DNA of 64,000 bases, taken from the NCBI RefSeq assembly GCF_000828715.1, contig NZ_AP014583.1:2602001-2666000 (forward strand), written 5' to 3'. The notes beneath the pieces were generated by a model, which was not told where the DNA came from, made no database searches, and saw only the letters and a program-made list of their open reading frames with translations. Numbering within the stretch: the first letter of the stretch is position 1; every line of letters starts with the position of its first letter. Positions 26,643 through 34,959 of this stretch are shown in pieces. A program made the position numbers and the translations under genes. This DNA is from Winogradskyella sp. PG-2 (GTDB lineage: Bacteria > Bacteroidota > Bacteroidia > Flavobacteriales > Flavobacteriaceae).

Positions 26643-28370
26643 ATGAAAATCAAATTTTTAATTTTTATAATCACAATATCAAGCAGTATTACATTTATTA
26701 ATGCTCAAGAGCATACCAAAGACACTATTGATGATCAAGTGGTAAATGTTGTGAAACCCTATACACCTACAATTTCTGATGCTTTCAAAATAAAGAATGT
26801 TCCGAAGCTGAATGATTCTAATTCTGTGAAGAAAAAAGAAGTGAAGTACAATATATTTTCAATTCCTGTAGCATCAACATTTACACCTGCAAAAGGAAAA
26901 GCTGCAAAAGTAGATAAGGCTAAAGCTGTAAAGTTATATGATAATTATGCATCAGTTGGTTTTGGTACTTATACGACCATTTTAGGTGAGATATATCTTA
27001 ATCATGAATTAAGTAATGATGAGAGTGTTGGAGGTTATTTTAGTCATCATTCCTCTGCTGGTGGAATAGCTGATGTGTTATTGGATGATGATTTTACAAA
27101 GACAAGTTTAAATGCGCATTATTCTCAAAAGTTGAGAGATTTTTCTTGGAAAATCGATGGTGGTTTTGATTTACAAACCTATAATTGGTATGGATTACCT
27201 CAAATATTTTTTGATGTAACAACTGCTGCAATGATAGATCCAGGGCATTCTTTTAATAGTTTCAACATTGGAGGAAAATTGAAGTTCGATGATGCCATTA
27301 TTAAAGATGGTAGTGTTCGTTTTAGGCGCTTTGGTGATGACCAAGATTCAGGAGAAAATAGATTTTTGGCAACGACTAATTTTAGTGTTCCGGTTCAAGG
27401 AGAAGAAATAAATGCAGAATTTAATATTGATTATATAGGAGGAAGCTTTGATCAAGATTTTAATGGAAATAGTCAAATTAAGTACGGCAATGTTATATTT
27501 GGTTTAGCACCTTCTTATCAGTTAAAACAAGACGATTTAACTGTAGATTTAGGTGTGAAATTGACATATCTAAATGATACTGAATTTGGTGATAACAAAT
27601 TCTTTATCTACCCAAATATAGAAGCTTCCTATCGTTTAGTTGATGAGATTTTGATTGCTTATGGTGGAATTAAAGGAGACTTAATTCAGAATTCATATTA
27701 CGATTTTGTAAATGAGAATCCGTTTGTATCACCAACATTATTTATAGCTCCAACTGATCAGCGCTATAAAGGAAGTTTAGGAATAAAGGGAAAACTATCT
27801 AATAATGTGAGTTATAACATTAAAGGTAATTATTATGCAGAAAAAGGTAAAGCGCTTTTTAAAGCTAATGAAGCACAAACCTTCGCCACTGAAAATTATC
27901 AGTACGGCAATTCATTTGGTGTAGTTTATGATGATGTCACTACTTTTTCTGTGGCTGGTGAGCTAAATATTGATGTTAATAGAAATTTCACGTTAGGCAT
28001 TAAAGGAGAGTATTTTAATTATAATACAGATATGCAAGCAGAACCATGGAATTTACCTGACATCATAGGCTCTATATTCTTAGATTTTCAGATTTCAGAA
28101 AAATGGTATGCTGGTGCTAGCACTTATTATGTAGGAGAACGTAAAGATCAAAGTACACTAGTTGATGCATTTATACAAGATGCTCCAATTACAATAACTT
28201 TAGATAGTTATTTTGATGCCAATGCACATTTAGGTTATAAAATTAATGATCAGCTATCAGTTTTTGGTAAGGTTAATAATATTGCTAATCAAGATTACCA
28301 GCGTTATTTAAAGTTTCCAGTTCAGGGGATTCAAGCATTAGCAGGTGCTACTTATCAATTTGATTTTTAA
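26643..28370 (+). CDS. Outer-membrane beta-barrel protein (TonB-receptor-like barrel without a plug)
   Basis: 575 residues from the ATG at 26643, which gives a clean signal peptide ending INAQ; an upstream in-frame ATG at 26607 would spoil it. A roughly 90-residue extension rich in K, P and T (DQVVNVVKPYTPTISDAF) precedes alternating amphipathic strands up to a C-terminal aromatic residue (ATYQFDF), the hallmark of an outer-membrane barrel. NNIANQDYQRYLKFP near the end resembles the last strands of TonB-dependent receptors. No carboxypeptidase-like domain or plug domain is present. It pairs with the TPR gene upstream. Confidence 0.75.
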   Translation: MKIKFLIFIITISSSITFINAQEHTKDTIDDQVVNVVKPYTPTISDAFKIKNVPKLNDSNSVKKKEVKYNIFSIPVASTFTPAKGKAAKVDKAKAVKLYDNYASVGFGTYTTILGEIYLNHELSNDESVGGYFSHHSSAGGIADVLLDDDFTKTSLNAHYSQKLRDFSWKIDGGFDLQTYNWYGLPQIFFDVTTAAMIDPGHSFNSFNIGGKLKFDDAIIKDGSVRFRRFGDDQDSGENRFLATTNFSVPVQGEEINAEFNIDYIGGSFDQDFNGNSQIKYGNVIFGLAPSYQLKQDDLTVDLGVKLTYLNDTEFGDNKFFIYPNIEASYRLVDEILIAYGGIKGDLIQNSYYDFVNENPFVSPTLFIAPTDQRYKGSLGIKGKLSNNVSYNIKGNYYAEKGKALFKANEAQTFATENYQYGNSFGVVYDDVTTFSVAGELNIDVNRNFTLGIKGEYFNYNTDMQAEPWNLPDIIGSIFLDFQISEKWYAGASTYYVGERKDQSTLVDAFIQDAPITITLDSYFDANAHLGYKINDQLSVFGKVNNIANQDYQRYLKFPVQGIQALAGATYQFDF

Positions 28371-28428
28371 TGTAATTTGCATCCTAAAATTCGTTTAGAT
28401 TTTTAGTCTAGAGATACAAGATATTTTA

Positions 28429-28455
28429 AAGCGTTTCGATTCGGAACGCTTTTCT
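28429..28455 (+). terminator. Intrinsic terminator after the barrel gene
   Basis: AAAGCGTT (28429-28436) pairs perfectly with AACGCTTT (28446-28453) around a 9-base loop and is followed by a T-rich stretch. It separates the TPR/barrel pair from the amidohydrolase. Confidence 0.75.
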
Positions 28456-28456
28456 T

Positions 28457-28464
28457 ATTTTTAC
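28457..28464 (+). promoter_or_regulatory. Likely -7 box for the amidohydrolase gene (TATTTTTA)
   Basis: TATTTTTA, one base off TAnnTTTG, follows the terminator directly and ends 20 bases before the ATG at 28485. Confidence 0.4.
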
Positions 28465-28484
28465 ATAGCTTTTAAACCAATATT

Positions 28485-30101
28485 ATGAAAAAACTAACCT
28501 TACTTTTATTTCTAATAACAATAGTTTCTTGTCAAAAAGATAAAGAGCAGACAGACTTAATAGTTACAAATGCAAATATCTACACTGTAGATTCAGACTT
28601 TAATACGGCAGAAGCTTTTGCAGTGAATAATGGAAAAATTATAGCAGTTGGAAGTCAAAATGAAATTGAAGGCAAATACAAGTCAGTAAATACTATAAAT
28701 GCAGAGGGTAAAACTATTGTGCCTGGATTAATTGATGCTCATTGTCATTTTTTAGGTTTAGGGTTTAATCAACAAGCTGTTGATTTAGTTGGAACAAAAA
28801 GTTTTGAAGAAGTAGTGCAACGTGTTACCGATTTTCAGAATTTAAAGAATAGAGACTTTATACAGGGACGAGGTTGGGATCAAAATGATTGGGAAGACAA
28901 AAAATTTCCGACTAAAACACTTTTAGATAAATTATATCCAGATATTCCAATAGCATTAACTCGAATCGATGGTCATGCAATATTATGTAATCAAGCAGCT
29001 TTAGATTTAGGTAATGTTACTGCAGATAGTAAAGTCGATGGAGGAGAAGTGGTGATTGAAAATGGCGAGTTAACAGGAGTATTGGTAGATAATGCAGAAT
29101 TGTTAGTGATGAATTATTGGCCAAAGCCTACAAAAAAAGATAATATAGAAGCTTTGTTAGCAGCACAAAAAATATGTTTCGATTTAGGGTTGACAACTGT
29201 AGATGATGCAGGTTTAAGTAGAGCATCTATTGAACTTATCGATAGTCTTCAACGATCGGGTGATTTAAAAATGCGAATCTATGCCATGATCTCAGCATCA
29301 GAAGATCATCTTGATTATTATTTAAAAAGAGATGTTTTGAAAACCGAGCGCTTAAATGTTAGTTCATTTAAGTTTTACGCAGATGGGGCATTAGGATCTA
29401 GAGGAGCTATGTTACGAGAGCCTTATAGTGATAAACCAGGTCATTTGGGTCTATTGGTTACAGATATAGAAACTTTTAATATTGCTGCTGAGCGTATCTC
29501 TAATTCAAAATATCAAATGAATACGCATGCAATTGGTGATTCAGCAAATCATGCAGTTTTACAAACCTATAATAAGGTTTTAGAAGGAAAAAAGGATAGA
29601 AGATGGAGAGTGGAACATGCGCAAGTGGTCTCACAAGAAGATTTTGAATTATATAAAAATGTATTCCCATCTATACAACCAACACATGCAACTAGTGATA
29701 TGTATTGGGCAGAAGATAGAGTAGGAGAAGAGCGAATAAAAGGTGCTTATGCATATAAAAAATTATTAAATGCATATGGAAAAGTCGCATTAGGTACAGA
29801 TTTTCCTGTAGAACGTGTTAGTCCGTTTTTAACCTTTTATGCAGCTGTATCTAGACAAGATTTAAAGCAATATCCTGAAGGAGGTTTTCAAATGAAAGAT
29901 GCATTAAGTAGAGAAGAAACTTTAAAAGGAATGACCATTTGGGCAGCCTATTCTAATTTTGAAGAAAATGAAAAAGGAAGTATAGAAGTCGGTAAGTTAG
30001 CAGACTTTATCATCTTAGATAAAGATATTATGAAAGTTGATGTTAATGAAATCCCTAATATAAATGTGTTGAAGACTATTGTTGGAGGAGAAGAGCAGTA
30101 G
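28485..30101 (+). CDS. Amidohydrolase-family lipoprotein (YtcJ-like)
   Basis: A 538-residue metal-dependent hydrolase of the YtcJ/amidohydrolase-3 group. The metal-binding HxH is at DAHCHFLG (His86, His88); further motifs are RIDGHAILCN, YADGALGSRGAML, NTHAIGDSANH and GTDFPVE. Cys16 is the lipidation site (IVSC), followed by QKDKE, close to the QKDDE surface-export signal of Capnocytophaga, so it may sit outside the cell. The natural amide or ester substrate is unknown. Confidence 0.9.
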   Translation: MKKLTLLLFLITIVSCQKDKEQTDLIVTNANIYTVDSDFNTAEAFAVNNGKIIAVGSQNEIEGKYKSVNTINAEGKTIVPGLIDAHCHFLGLGFNQQAVDLVGTKSFEEVVQRVTDFQNLKNRDFIQGRGWDQNDWEDKKFPTKTLLDKLYPDIPIALTRIDGHAILCNQAALDLGNVTADSKVDGGEVVIENGELTGVLVDNAELLVMNYWPKPTKKDNIEALLAAQKICFDLGLTTVDDAGLSRASIELIDSLQRSGDLKMRIYAMISASEDHLDYYLKRDVLKTERLNVSSFKFYADGALGSRGAMLREPYSDKPGHLGLLVTDIETFNIAAERISNSKYQMNTHAIGDSANHAVLQTYNKVLEGKKDRRWRVEHAQVVSQEDFELYKNVFPSIQPTHATSDMYWAEDRVGEERIKGAYAYKKLLNAYGKVALGTDFPVERVSPFLTFYAAVSRQDLKQYPEGGFQMKDALSREETLKGMTIWAAYSNFEENEKGSIEVGKLADFIILDKDIMKVDVNEIPNINVLKTIVGGEEQ

Positions 30102-30106
30102 TTTTC

Positions 30107-30526
30107 ATGAAAATTAATTTTAAAGAGATTGCGATATTTATATATTTAATAGCGTTAATAGTTCCCAGTTTTAAAGGAGCTTCAGGTCTTTATGGTTTTT
30201 TTGCTCTCATTCTAGGATGGATTGGTATAGCTGATTTTAATGTTTTTATTGCTTTTCCATGGTTTGCTAATATCTTATTTTTTATTGTATTAATATTTTA
30301 TAAAATGAAATGGAAATACAAACTAACATTAACTATCCTAGCAATAATTTTTGGGTTATTTACTTTTGGAATACAAAAAATTCCAGCTGATGAAAGTGTT
30401 GGATATTATACAGTTTCAGTTGGATTAGGGTTTCTTTTTTGGATGTTCAGTTTCCTTTTATTACTTATTTCGATAATTAGAGATAAGTTAATTTCGCCAA
30501 ATAATCAAAATGCTCTCCATCTATAA
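30107..30526 (+). CDS. Four-helix membrane protein, function unknown
   Basis: A 139-residue hydrophobic protein with four helices (about 7-24, 28-65 as two segments, 72-92, 104-128). No family recognised. It starts 5 bases after the amidohydrolase stop and is probably co-transcribed with it. Its last 50 bases overlap the convergent methyltransferase gene. Confidence 0.55.
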   Translation: MKINFKEIAIFIYLIALIVPSFKGASGLYGFFALILGWIGIADFNVFIAFPWFANILFFIVLIFYKMKWKYKLTLTILAIIFGLFTFGIQKIPADESVGYYTVSVGLGFLFWMFSFLLLLISIIRDKLISPNNQNALHL

Positions 30527-31157
30527 CTTTTTCACATTTTAAACCGACAACTTCACAAGCTGTTTTTAATGTTTCAAAGTCAAGGTACAACCATTTCATT
30601 GGGACTTCCCTTTCTCCTTTATAACTGATATAATAATCGAGTTCACCAAAATAACGCTCAGAGAAGTACTCATCATACATGTAAGAGATGTCAGAAGAAT
30701 CTAAAAGGATTTGTCCATTAGGATTTAATAATGATTTTAAATGCTTTAAGTATTTAGATGTCTGAGTTAATTCTTGAAAGATTCCAGTACCATTCATTAA
30801 GAGGAGGATAGTATCAAAAGTTTCAGTTTCATTGAGTAAAGGTGATAATTCAACATTTATAACTCCACGTTTTTTTGCAACTTCAATAGCACCTTTAGAA
30901 CTGTCAATTGATTTTACTTTAAAGTCTTTATTCTGCAACCATAAAGAATGACTACCAGTACCACAACCAATATCTAAAACCTTTCCTTTGCATAATTGCA
31001 ACGCTTTCTGCTCTAATTTTGACATTTCAGAATAGGCTCTAAACAAATAGTTAAGTGGTAATTCATCCTTATCTGAAATATTAGTCCAAGTAATAATATC
31101 TTCGGAATAATTTCCTGATTGGTAATCTAATAGTGCTTTTCCAAAGATGTCTTTCAT
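30477..31157 (-). CDS. Class I SAM-dependent methyltransferase
   Basis: A 226-residue Rossmann methyltransferase with motif I VLDIGCGTGSHSLWL (about 60-74), acidic motif II VKSIDSSKGAIEVAK, and post-I region TFDTILLLMNGTGIF. Target unknown. It overlaps the convergent small membrane gene by 50 bases, a rather long overlap, which makes the C-terminus of one of the two a little uncertain. Confidence 0.85.
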   Translation of the reverse strand: MKDIFGKALLDYQSGNYSEDIITWTNISDKDELPLNYLFRAYSEMSKLEQKALQLCKGKVLDIGCGTGSHSLWLQNKDFKVKSIDSSKGAIEVAKKRGVINVELSPLLNETETFDTILLLMNGTGIFQELTQTSKYLKHLKSLLNPNGQILLDSSDISYMYDEYFSERYFGELDYYISYKGEREVPMKWLYLDFETLKTACEVVGLKCEKVIDGEHFDYLAKLTYL

Positions 31158-31217
31158 GTTTAATTTCTCTATAATTATCTCGGTTCAACATCATATATAA
31201 ATCCTTATTTTTACAAT

Positions 31218-31712
31218 ATGCAAAACCAAATCGATAATCTGCCAAAGTTAGCCAAAGATAAGCACAAGGAGAATAAAGCTTTCTTTACTAAGCTTAAAAA
31301 GAAACAGCCTAAGCAATTAGATTATCTAATGCAAGAGTTGCATGAGGAAGAGTTTGACCGCACTGATTGTTTAGAATGCGCCAATTGTTGTAAAACTACA
31401 GGGCCATTATTTACTGATAAGGATATTCAACGTATTGCAAAATCTTTCAAAATTAAAGAACAACAGTTTATTGAGACCTATTTACGACTAGATGAAGAGA
31501 ATGATTATGTTCTCCAATCTGTACCATGTACATTTTTAGGTGCAGATAATTACTGTTCTATATATGATGTGAGACCTAAAGCATGCAGAGAATTTCCACA
31601 TACAGATAGAAAGAAATTTCAGCAAATATCTAATTTAACATTAAACAATGTAACTATTTGTCCTGCAGCATATAATATTGTTGAAGAAATGAAAAAAAGA
31701 ATTCAGTTATAA
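31218..31712 (+). CDS. YkgJ-family cysteine-cluster protein
   Basis: A 164-residue protein with the CxxCxxCC motif (DCLECANCCK; Cys51, 54, 57, 58) and a second cysteine set (VPCTFLG, YCSIYDVRPKACREFP). This is the YkgJ/UPF0153 pattern, thought to chelate zinc or an iron-sulphur cluster; the cellular role is not established. A TATTTTTA -7-like box at 31206-31213 lies only 4 bases before the ATG, so the mRNA may be nearly leaderless or the start further in. Confidence 0.88.
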   Translation: MQNQIDNLPKLAKDKHKENKAFFTKLKKKQPKQLDYLMQELHEEEFDRTDCLECANCCKTTGPLFTDKDIQRIAKSFKIKEQQFIETYLRLDEENDYVLQSVPCTFLGADNYCSIYDVRPKACREFPHTDRKKFQQISNLTLNNVTICPAAYNIVEEMKKRIQL

Positions 31713-31764
31713 TAATTTAGTTTCGGAATAATTTTTGATTCACTACAGAGTAAAAATATAAAAA

Positions 31765-32664
31765 ATGAAAAACCACCTTCTAAAAACGTTATTTATTCTA
31801 TTTACTATTAATATATCCTTTTCTCAAGCATGGATGACTGATTTAGGAATTGCTAAAAAGTTAGCTTTAGTTCAGGATAAAATGGTGTTAATGGTTTGGG
31901 AGGAATCAACAAAATATCAATATTCTGTTTTAGTAAATGACGATAAGGGAAGAACAGTTTTTATTCAGAATTTATTTGAAGACGAAAATGTAAGTCCATT
32001 AATCTGGAAACATTTTATTCCAGTTATTGTAAACGAAGATCAGTATGCTGATCTCTATTACGAAATTAAAGGAAAGCGAAATCAAAATTATATGGATAAG
32101 TTTAACGACGAATCCATTAAGATATTAGATGTTAATGGCAACATTTTAAATGCTAACGATTTCTCTGAAGATTACCAAAATATTACCAAACTTATTAAAA
32201 AATATGCTTTAAATACTGAACTTTTAAAGCCTGAGCTATTAGGTTATAGGAAAGAAAAAAACTTTTATTCAGCTTACTATTTAGCATCAAAGTATTTGGA
32301 TTTTGCTCTTTTCGCCAGTCCTAATATTAGACCATCAATTATTGCATTATCAAATATATATTTAGAAGAAGCTAAATCTTTTTCAGAACAGAATACTGAC
32401 GAAGATGAAATTGTTTTAAAACAAAGAAGTGACCTTTTGAAAATCCAGGAATCATTAATATTAAAACGACCTAGAAAAGTATTGAGACAGTTAAAAAAAA
32501 TAAAAGCAGATACTATAGAAAATAGTAACGAAAATTTTATTGCGTTTTTATATTACACTGCTTATATGAGTTTGGAGGATTCTGAAAATGCTGAGTTATG
32601 GAAATCTAAAGTTTCTTTAGTAAATTTGAAGAAAGCTAAACTCATCATTAATCTTAATACATAA
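31765..32664 (+). CDS. Secreted protein with thioredoxin-like N-terminal region lacking cysteines
   Basis: A 299-residue protein with a signal peptide (about 1-21, ISFSQ). Residues 22-150 (AKKLALVQDKMVLMVWEE, later FIPVIVNEDQY and IKILDVNGNIL) look like a thioredoxin-type fold. There is no cysteine, so any redox function is lost. The C-terminal half is helical. It lies 3 bases before the desaturase-family gene and is probably in the same transcript. Function unknown. Confidence 0.55.
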   Translation: MKNHLLKTLFILFTINISFSQAWMTDLGIAKKLALVQDKMVLMVWEESTKYQYSVLVNDDKGRTVFIQNLFEDENVSPLIWKHFIPVIVNEDQYADLYYEIKGKRNQNYMDKFNDESIKILDVNGNILNANDFSEDYQNITKLIKKYALNTELLKPELLGYRKEKNFYSAYYLASKYLDFALFASPNIRPSIIALSNIYLEEAKSFSEQNTDEDEIVLKQRSDLLKIQESLILKRPRKVLRQLKKIKADTIENSNENFIAFLYYTAYMSLEDSENAELWKSKVSLVNLKKAKLIINLNT

Positions 32665-32667
32665 TTT

Positions 32668-33510
32668 TTGGAAACGATTATAAACTATTTTGAAACGATT
32701 CCACCACATCATCGTGGTATCATAATTGTTAGCGGAATTACATTCTTTTGGTTATTAGAAGGTGCAATTCCTTTATTTAAATTCGATTATAAAAAATGGA
32801 AACATGCACTTCCTAATTTATTCTTTACGTTAACAACTATTATCGTTAACCTAGGTTTAGCTTGGATGTTTTTGATTGCTGCAGATTGGACACAGGCAAA
32901 TGATTTCGGGATTATAAATTGGTTACTAGAAATGCCTTTATGGCTTTATGTTTTAATCGGAGTTTTACTTCTTGATTTTTTTGGTGCTTACCTAGCACAT
33001 TTTGTAGAGCATAAAGTAAAACTACTATGGATGGTACATTTGGTGCATCATACAGATCATAAGGTAGATACTACAACTGCAAATAGACATCATCCTATTG
33101 AGAGTGTTATTAGATTTTCTTTTACTTTATTAGGAATACTAGTAGTAGGTACTCCTATTGCGTTGGTGATGCTGTATCAGGCTATGTCTCTAGTATTTAC
33201 CCAATTTACACATGCTAATCTTAAAATGTCTAAAGGATTAGATAAAGCATTAAGTTATTTTATTGTCTCTCCAGACATGCACAAAACACATCATCATTAT
33301 AGACTACCTTATACAGATTCTAATTACGGAAATATCTTCAGTATTTGGGATCGTATCTTTGGAACTTATATGTACTTAGATAGAGAGAAATTGATATATG
33401 GTGTTGATGTATTCCCCGACGAACAAAAAAATAGTAGTATTAAAGAGTTATTAAAGCAACCGTTTCAGAAGTATGAAAAACCTACGATTTCGGCTGATGT
33501 TGAAGACTAA
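32668..33510 (+). CDS. Sterol desaturase/fatty acid hydroxylase family membrane protein
   Basis: A 280-residue integral membrane di-iron enzyme. The histidine clusters are visible: HFVEH (HxxxH), HLVHHTDH (HxxHH), NRHHPIE, and HKTHHHY in the C-terminal part. Four or more helices flank them. The start is the TTG at 32668, 3 bases after the previous stop. The family hydroxylates or desaturates lipids; the substrate cannot be deduced. The GDPD lipoprotein gene overlaps its 3' end. Confidence 0.88.
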   Translation: METIINYFETIPPHHRGIIIVSGITFFWLLEGAIPLFKFDYKKWKHALPNLFFTLTTIIVNLGLAWMFLIAADWTQANDFGIINWLLEMPLWLYVLIGVLLLDFFGAYLAHFVEHKVKLLWMVHLVHHTDHKVDTTTANRHHPIESVIRFSFTLLGILVVGTPIALVMLYQAMSLVFTQFTHANLKMSKGLDKALSYFIVSPDMHKTHHHYRLPYTDSNYGNIFSIWDRIFGTYMYLDREKLIYGVDVFPDEQKNSSIKELLKQPFQKYEKPTISADVED

Positions 33511-34360
33511 TCTTTTTATTCTCTTAACGCTTTTTTTAATGAGTTGTAATACCGAAAAGCAAATTGATATACAAGGCCACAGAGGTTGTAGAGGCTTACT
33601 GCCAGAAAATTCTTTACCAGCTTTTGAGAAGGCTATTGATTTAGGTGTAACAACTCTAGAGTTAGATATTGCAATTACAAAAAACAACAACGTTGTCGTG
33701 TCTCACGAGCCCTATATGAATAGTACAATTTGTTATAATCCTTTAGGCGAAGAAATTCCTGAAGCGATGGATAGTAAATACAATTTGTATGAAATGACAC
33801 ATGAAGAAATAAAAACTTTTGATTGTGGCTCAAAATTTCACCCAACCTATACTAATCAACAAAAATTGAAAGTATATAAGCCATTATTATCTGAAGTTTT
33901 TGATTTAGTAAAATCTAAAAATTCTGATGTAAAATTTAATATAGAGATTAAGTCTATGCCTGAGTATTATGACATTTATACACCAATTCCTGAAGTATAC
34001 GTTGCATTAGTTTTAGGGGAAATAAAAGCGCATGGTATGTTTGAAAAGGTGAACCTTCAATCATTTGATTTAGAGGTCTTAGAAAAAATCAGAGAACAAT
34101 CTGTTGATATGGAAGTTGCTTTATTGGTTGATGAGAATGAAACTATTAAAAGTAAGCTCAAAAAACTATCCTATAAACCAGAGATTATTAGCCCTTATTT
34201 TAAATTATTAACAGCAGAAAAAGTTGAGTATTACCACTCTGAAGGATTCCAAATTATTCCATGGACGATTAATGAAGTTGAGGATATAAAAAAAATGATG
34301 TCATGGCAAGTTGATGGTATTATCACTGACTATCCCGATTTGCTTATTGAACTTCTCTAG
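33497..34360 (+). CDS. Glycerophosphodiester phosphodiesterase-family lipoprotein
   Basis: A GDPD TIM-barrel enzyme of about 287 residues that cleaves glycerophosphodiesters to glycerol-3-phosphate and an alcohol. Motifs are QGHRGCRGLLPENS, TLELDIAIT and VVSHEPYM near the N-terminus, then IEIKSMPE, VNLQSFD and PWTINEVEDI. The lipobox LMSC gives an N-terminal lipoprotein, and the following NTEKQ is not acidic, so it probably stays periplasmic. The ATG at 33497 overlaps the desaturase gene by 14 bases; an alternative ATG at 33473 is possible. Confidence 0.9.
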   Translation: MLKTNLFILLTLFLMSCNTEKQIDIQGHRGCRGLLPENSLPAFEKAIDLGVTTLELDIAITKNNNVVVSHEPYMNSTICYNPLGEEIPEAMDSKYNLYEMTHEEIKTFDCGSKFHPTYTNQQKLKVYKPLLSEVFDLVKSKNSDVKFNIEIKSMPEYYDIYTPIPEVYVALVLGEIKAHGMFEKVNLQSFDLEVLEKIREQSVDMEVALLVDENETIKSKLKKLSYKPEIISPYFKLLTAEKVEYYHSEGFQIIPWTINEVEDIKKMMSWQVDGIITDYPDLLIELL

Positions 34361-34503
34361 AATTACAGTTATCAATAGCTTATTAACAATTTAATGTATT
34401 TCCACTAATATTTCTGTATTTCATAGATTTTCTATTATATGTAAGTGAGAAACTACTTATGTTTATTTCGGATTAATTAATTACTGTTGAGCTAAACACC
34501 CTC

Positions 34504-34516
34504 ATGTTTAACTTAA
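34504..34516 (+). promoter_or_regulatory. 13-base element shared with the hpf upstream region
   Basis: ATGTTTAACTTAA lies 24 bases before the GTG start at 34528. The identical string lies 23 bases before the hpf ATG. It could be a shared promoter or regulator site, but one pair could also arise by chance in AT-rich DNA. Confidence 0.35.
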
Positions 34517-34527
34517 GGTAAAATTGT

Positions 34528-34956
34528 GTGAAAAATTTAATCCGTATTTGTCTCGTTCTAATTCTTGTCTTTTTATTGAGTTTCACTTTACGAGCTCAAG
34601 AACATTTTGCTAAACTAGAGCAGAATAAGAATATTCAAGCAGAAGGTTTAATTCATAAATTGAATAAAACTAAAGATACACTCATCCTTCAGAGCGACAA
34701 AAAAATCAATTATCTATATTCTATAAATAAAGACTATGGTAGAGATTTTGACTTTTATGTAGATACAACCTCTTATAGATTACCATTAAATAAATTTCCA
34801 ATCGGAAAACATGTTTTAGTCGCTGTACAATCTCCAAAACGTATTGTATTTGTAGTTAAAATTTTGAAAGAGATTCCAATAGAACAACCCGCAAAAATAA
34901 TATCAGAAAAAGTTGTTGCCATTGAGCCAACAAAGGTTGTACTCTCTAACAACTAG
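34528..34956 (+). CDS. Small secreted protein, function unknown
   Basis: A 142-residue protein with a signal peptide (about 1-23, LRAQ) and a short beta-rich domain, then a basic/proline-containing tail. The start is GTG at 34528. It is followed after 3 bases by the convergent NamZ-like gene. No family recognised. The upstream 13-base element shared with hpf may hint at stationary-phase or stress expression. Confidence 0.6.
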   Translation: MKNLIRICLVLILVFLLSFTLRAQEHFAKLEQNKNIQAEGLIHKLNKTKDTLILQSDKKINYLYSINKDYGRDFDFYVDTTSYRLPLNKFPIGKHVLVAVQSPKRIVFVVKILKEIPIEQPAKIISEKVVAIEPTKVVLSNN

Positions 34957-34959
34957 ATT

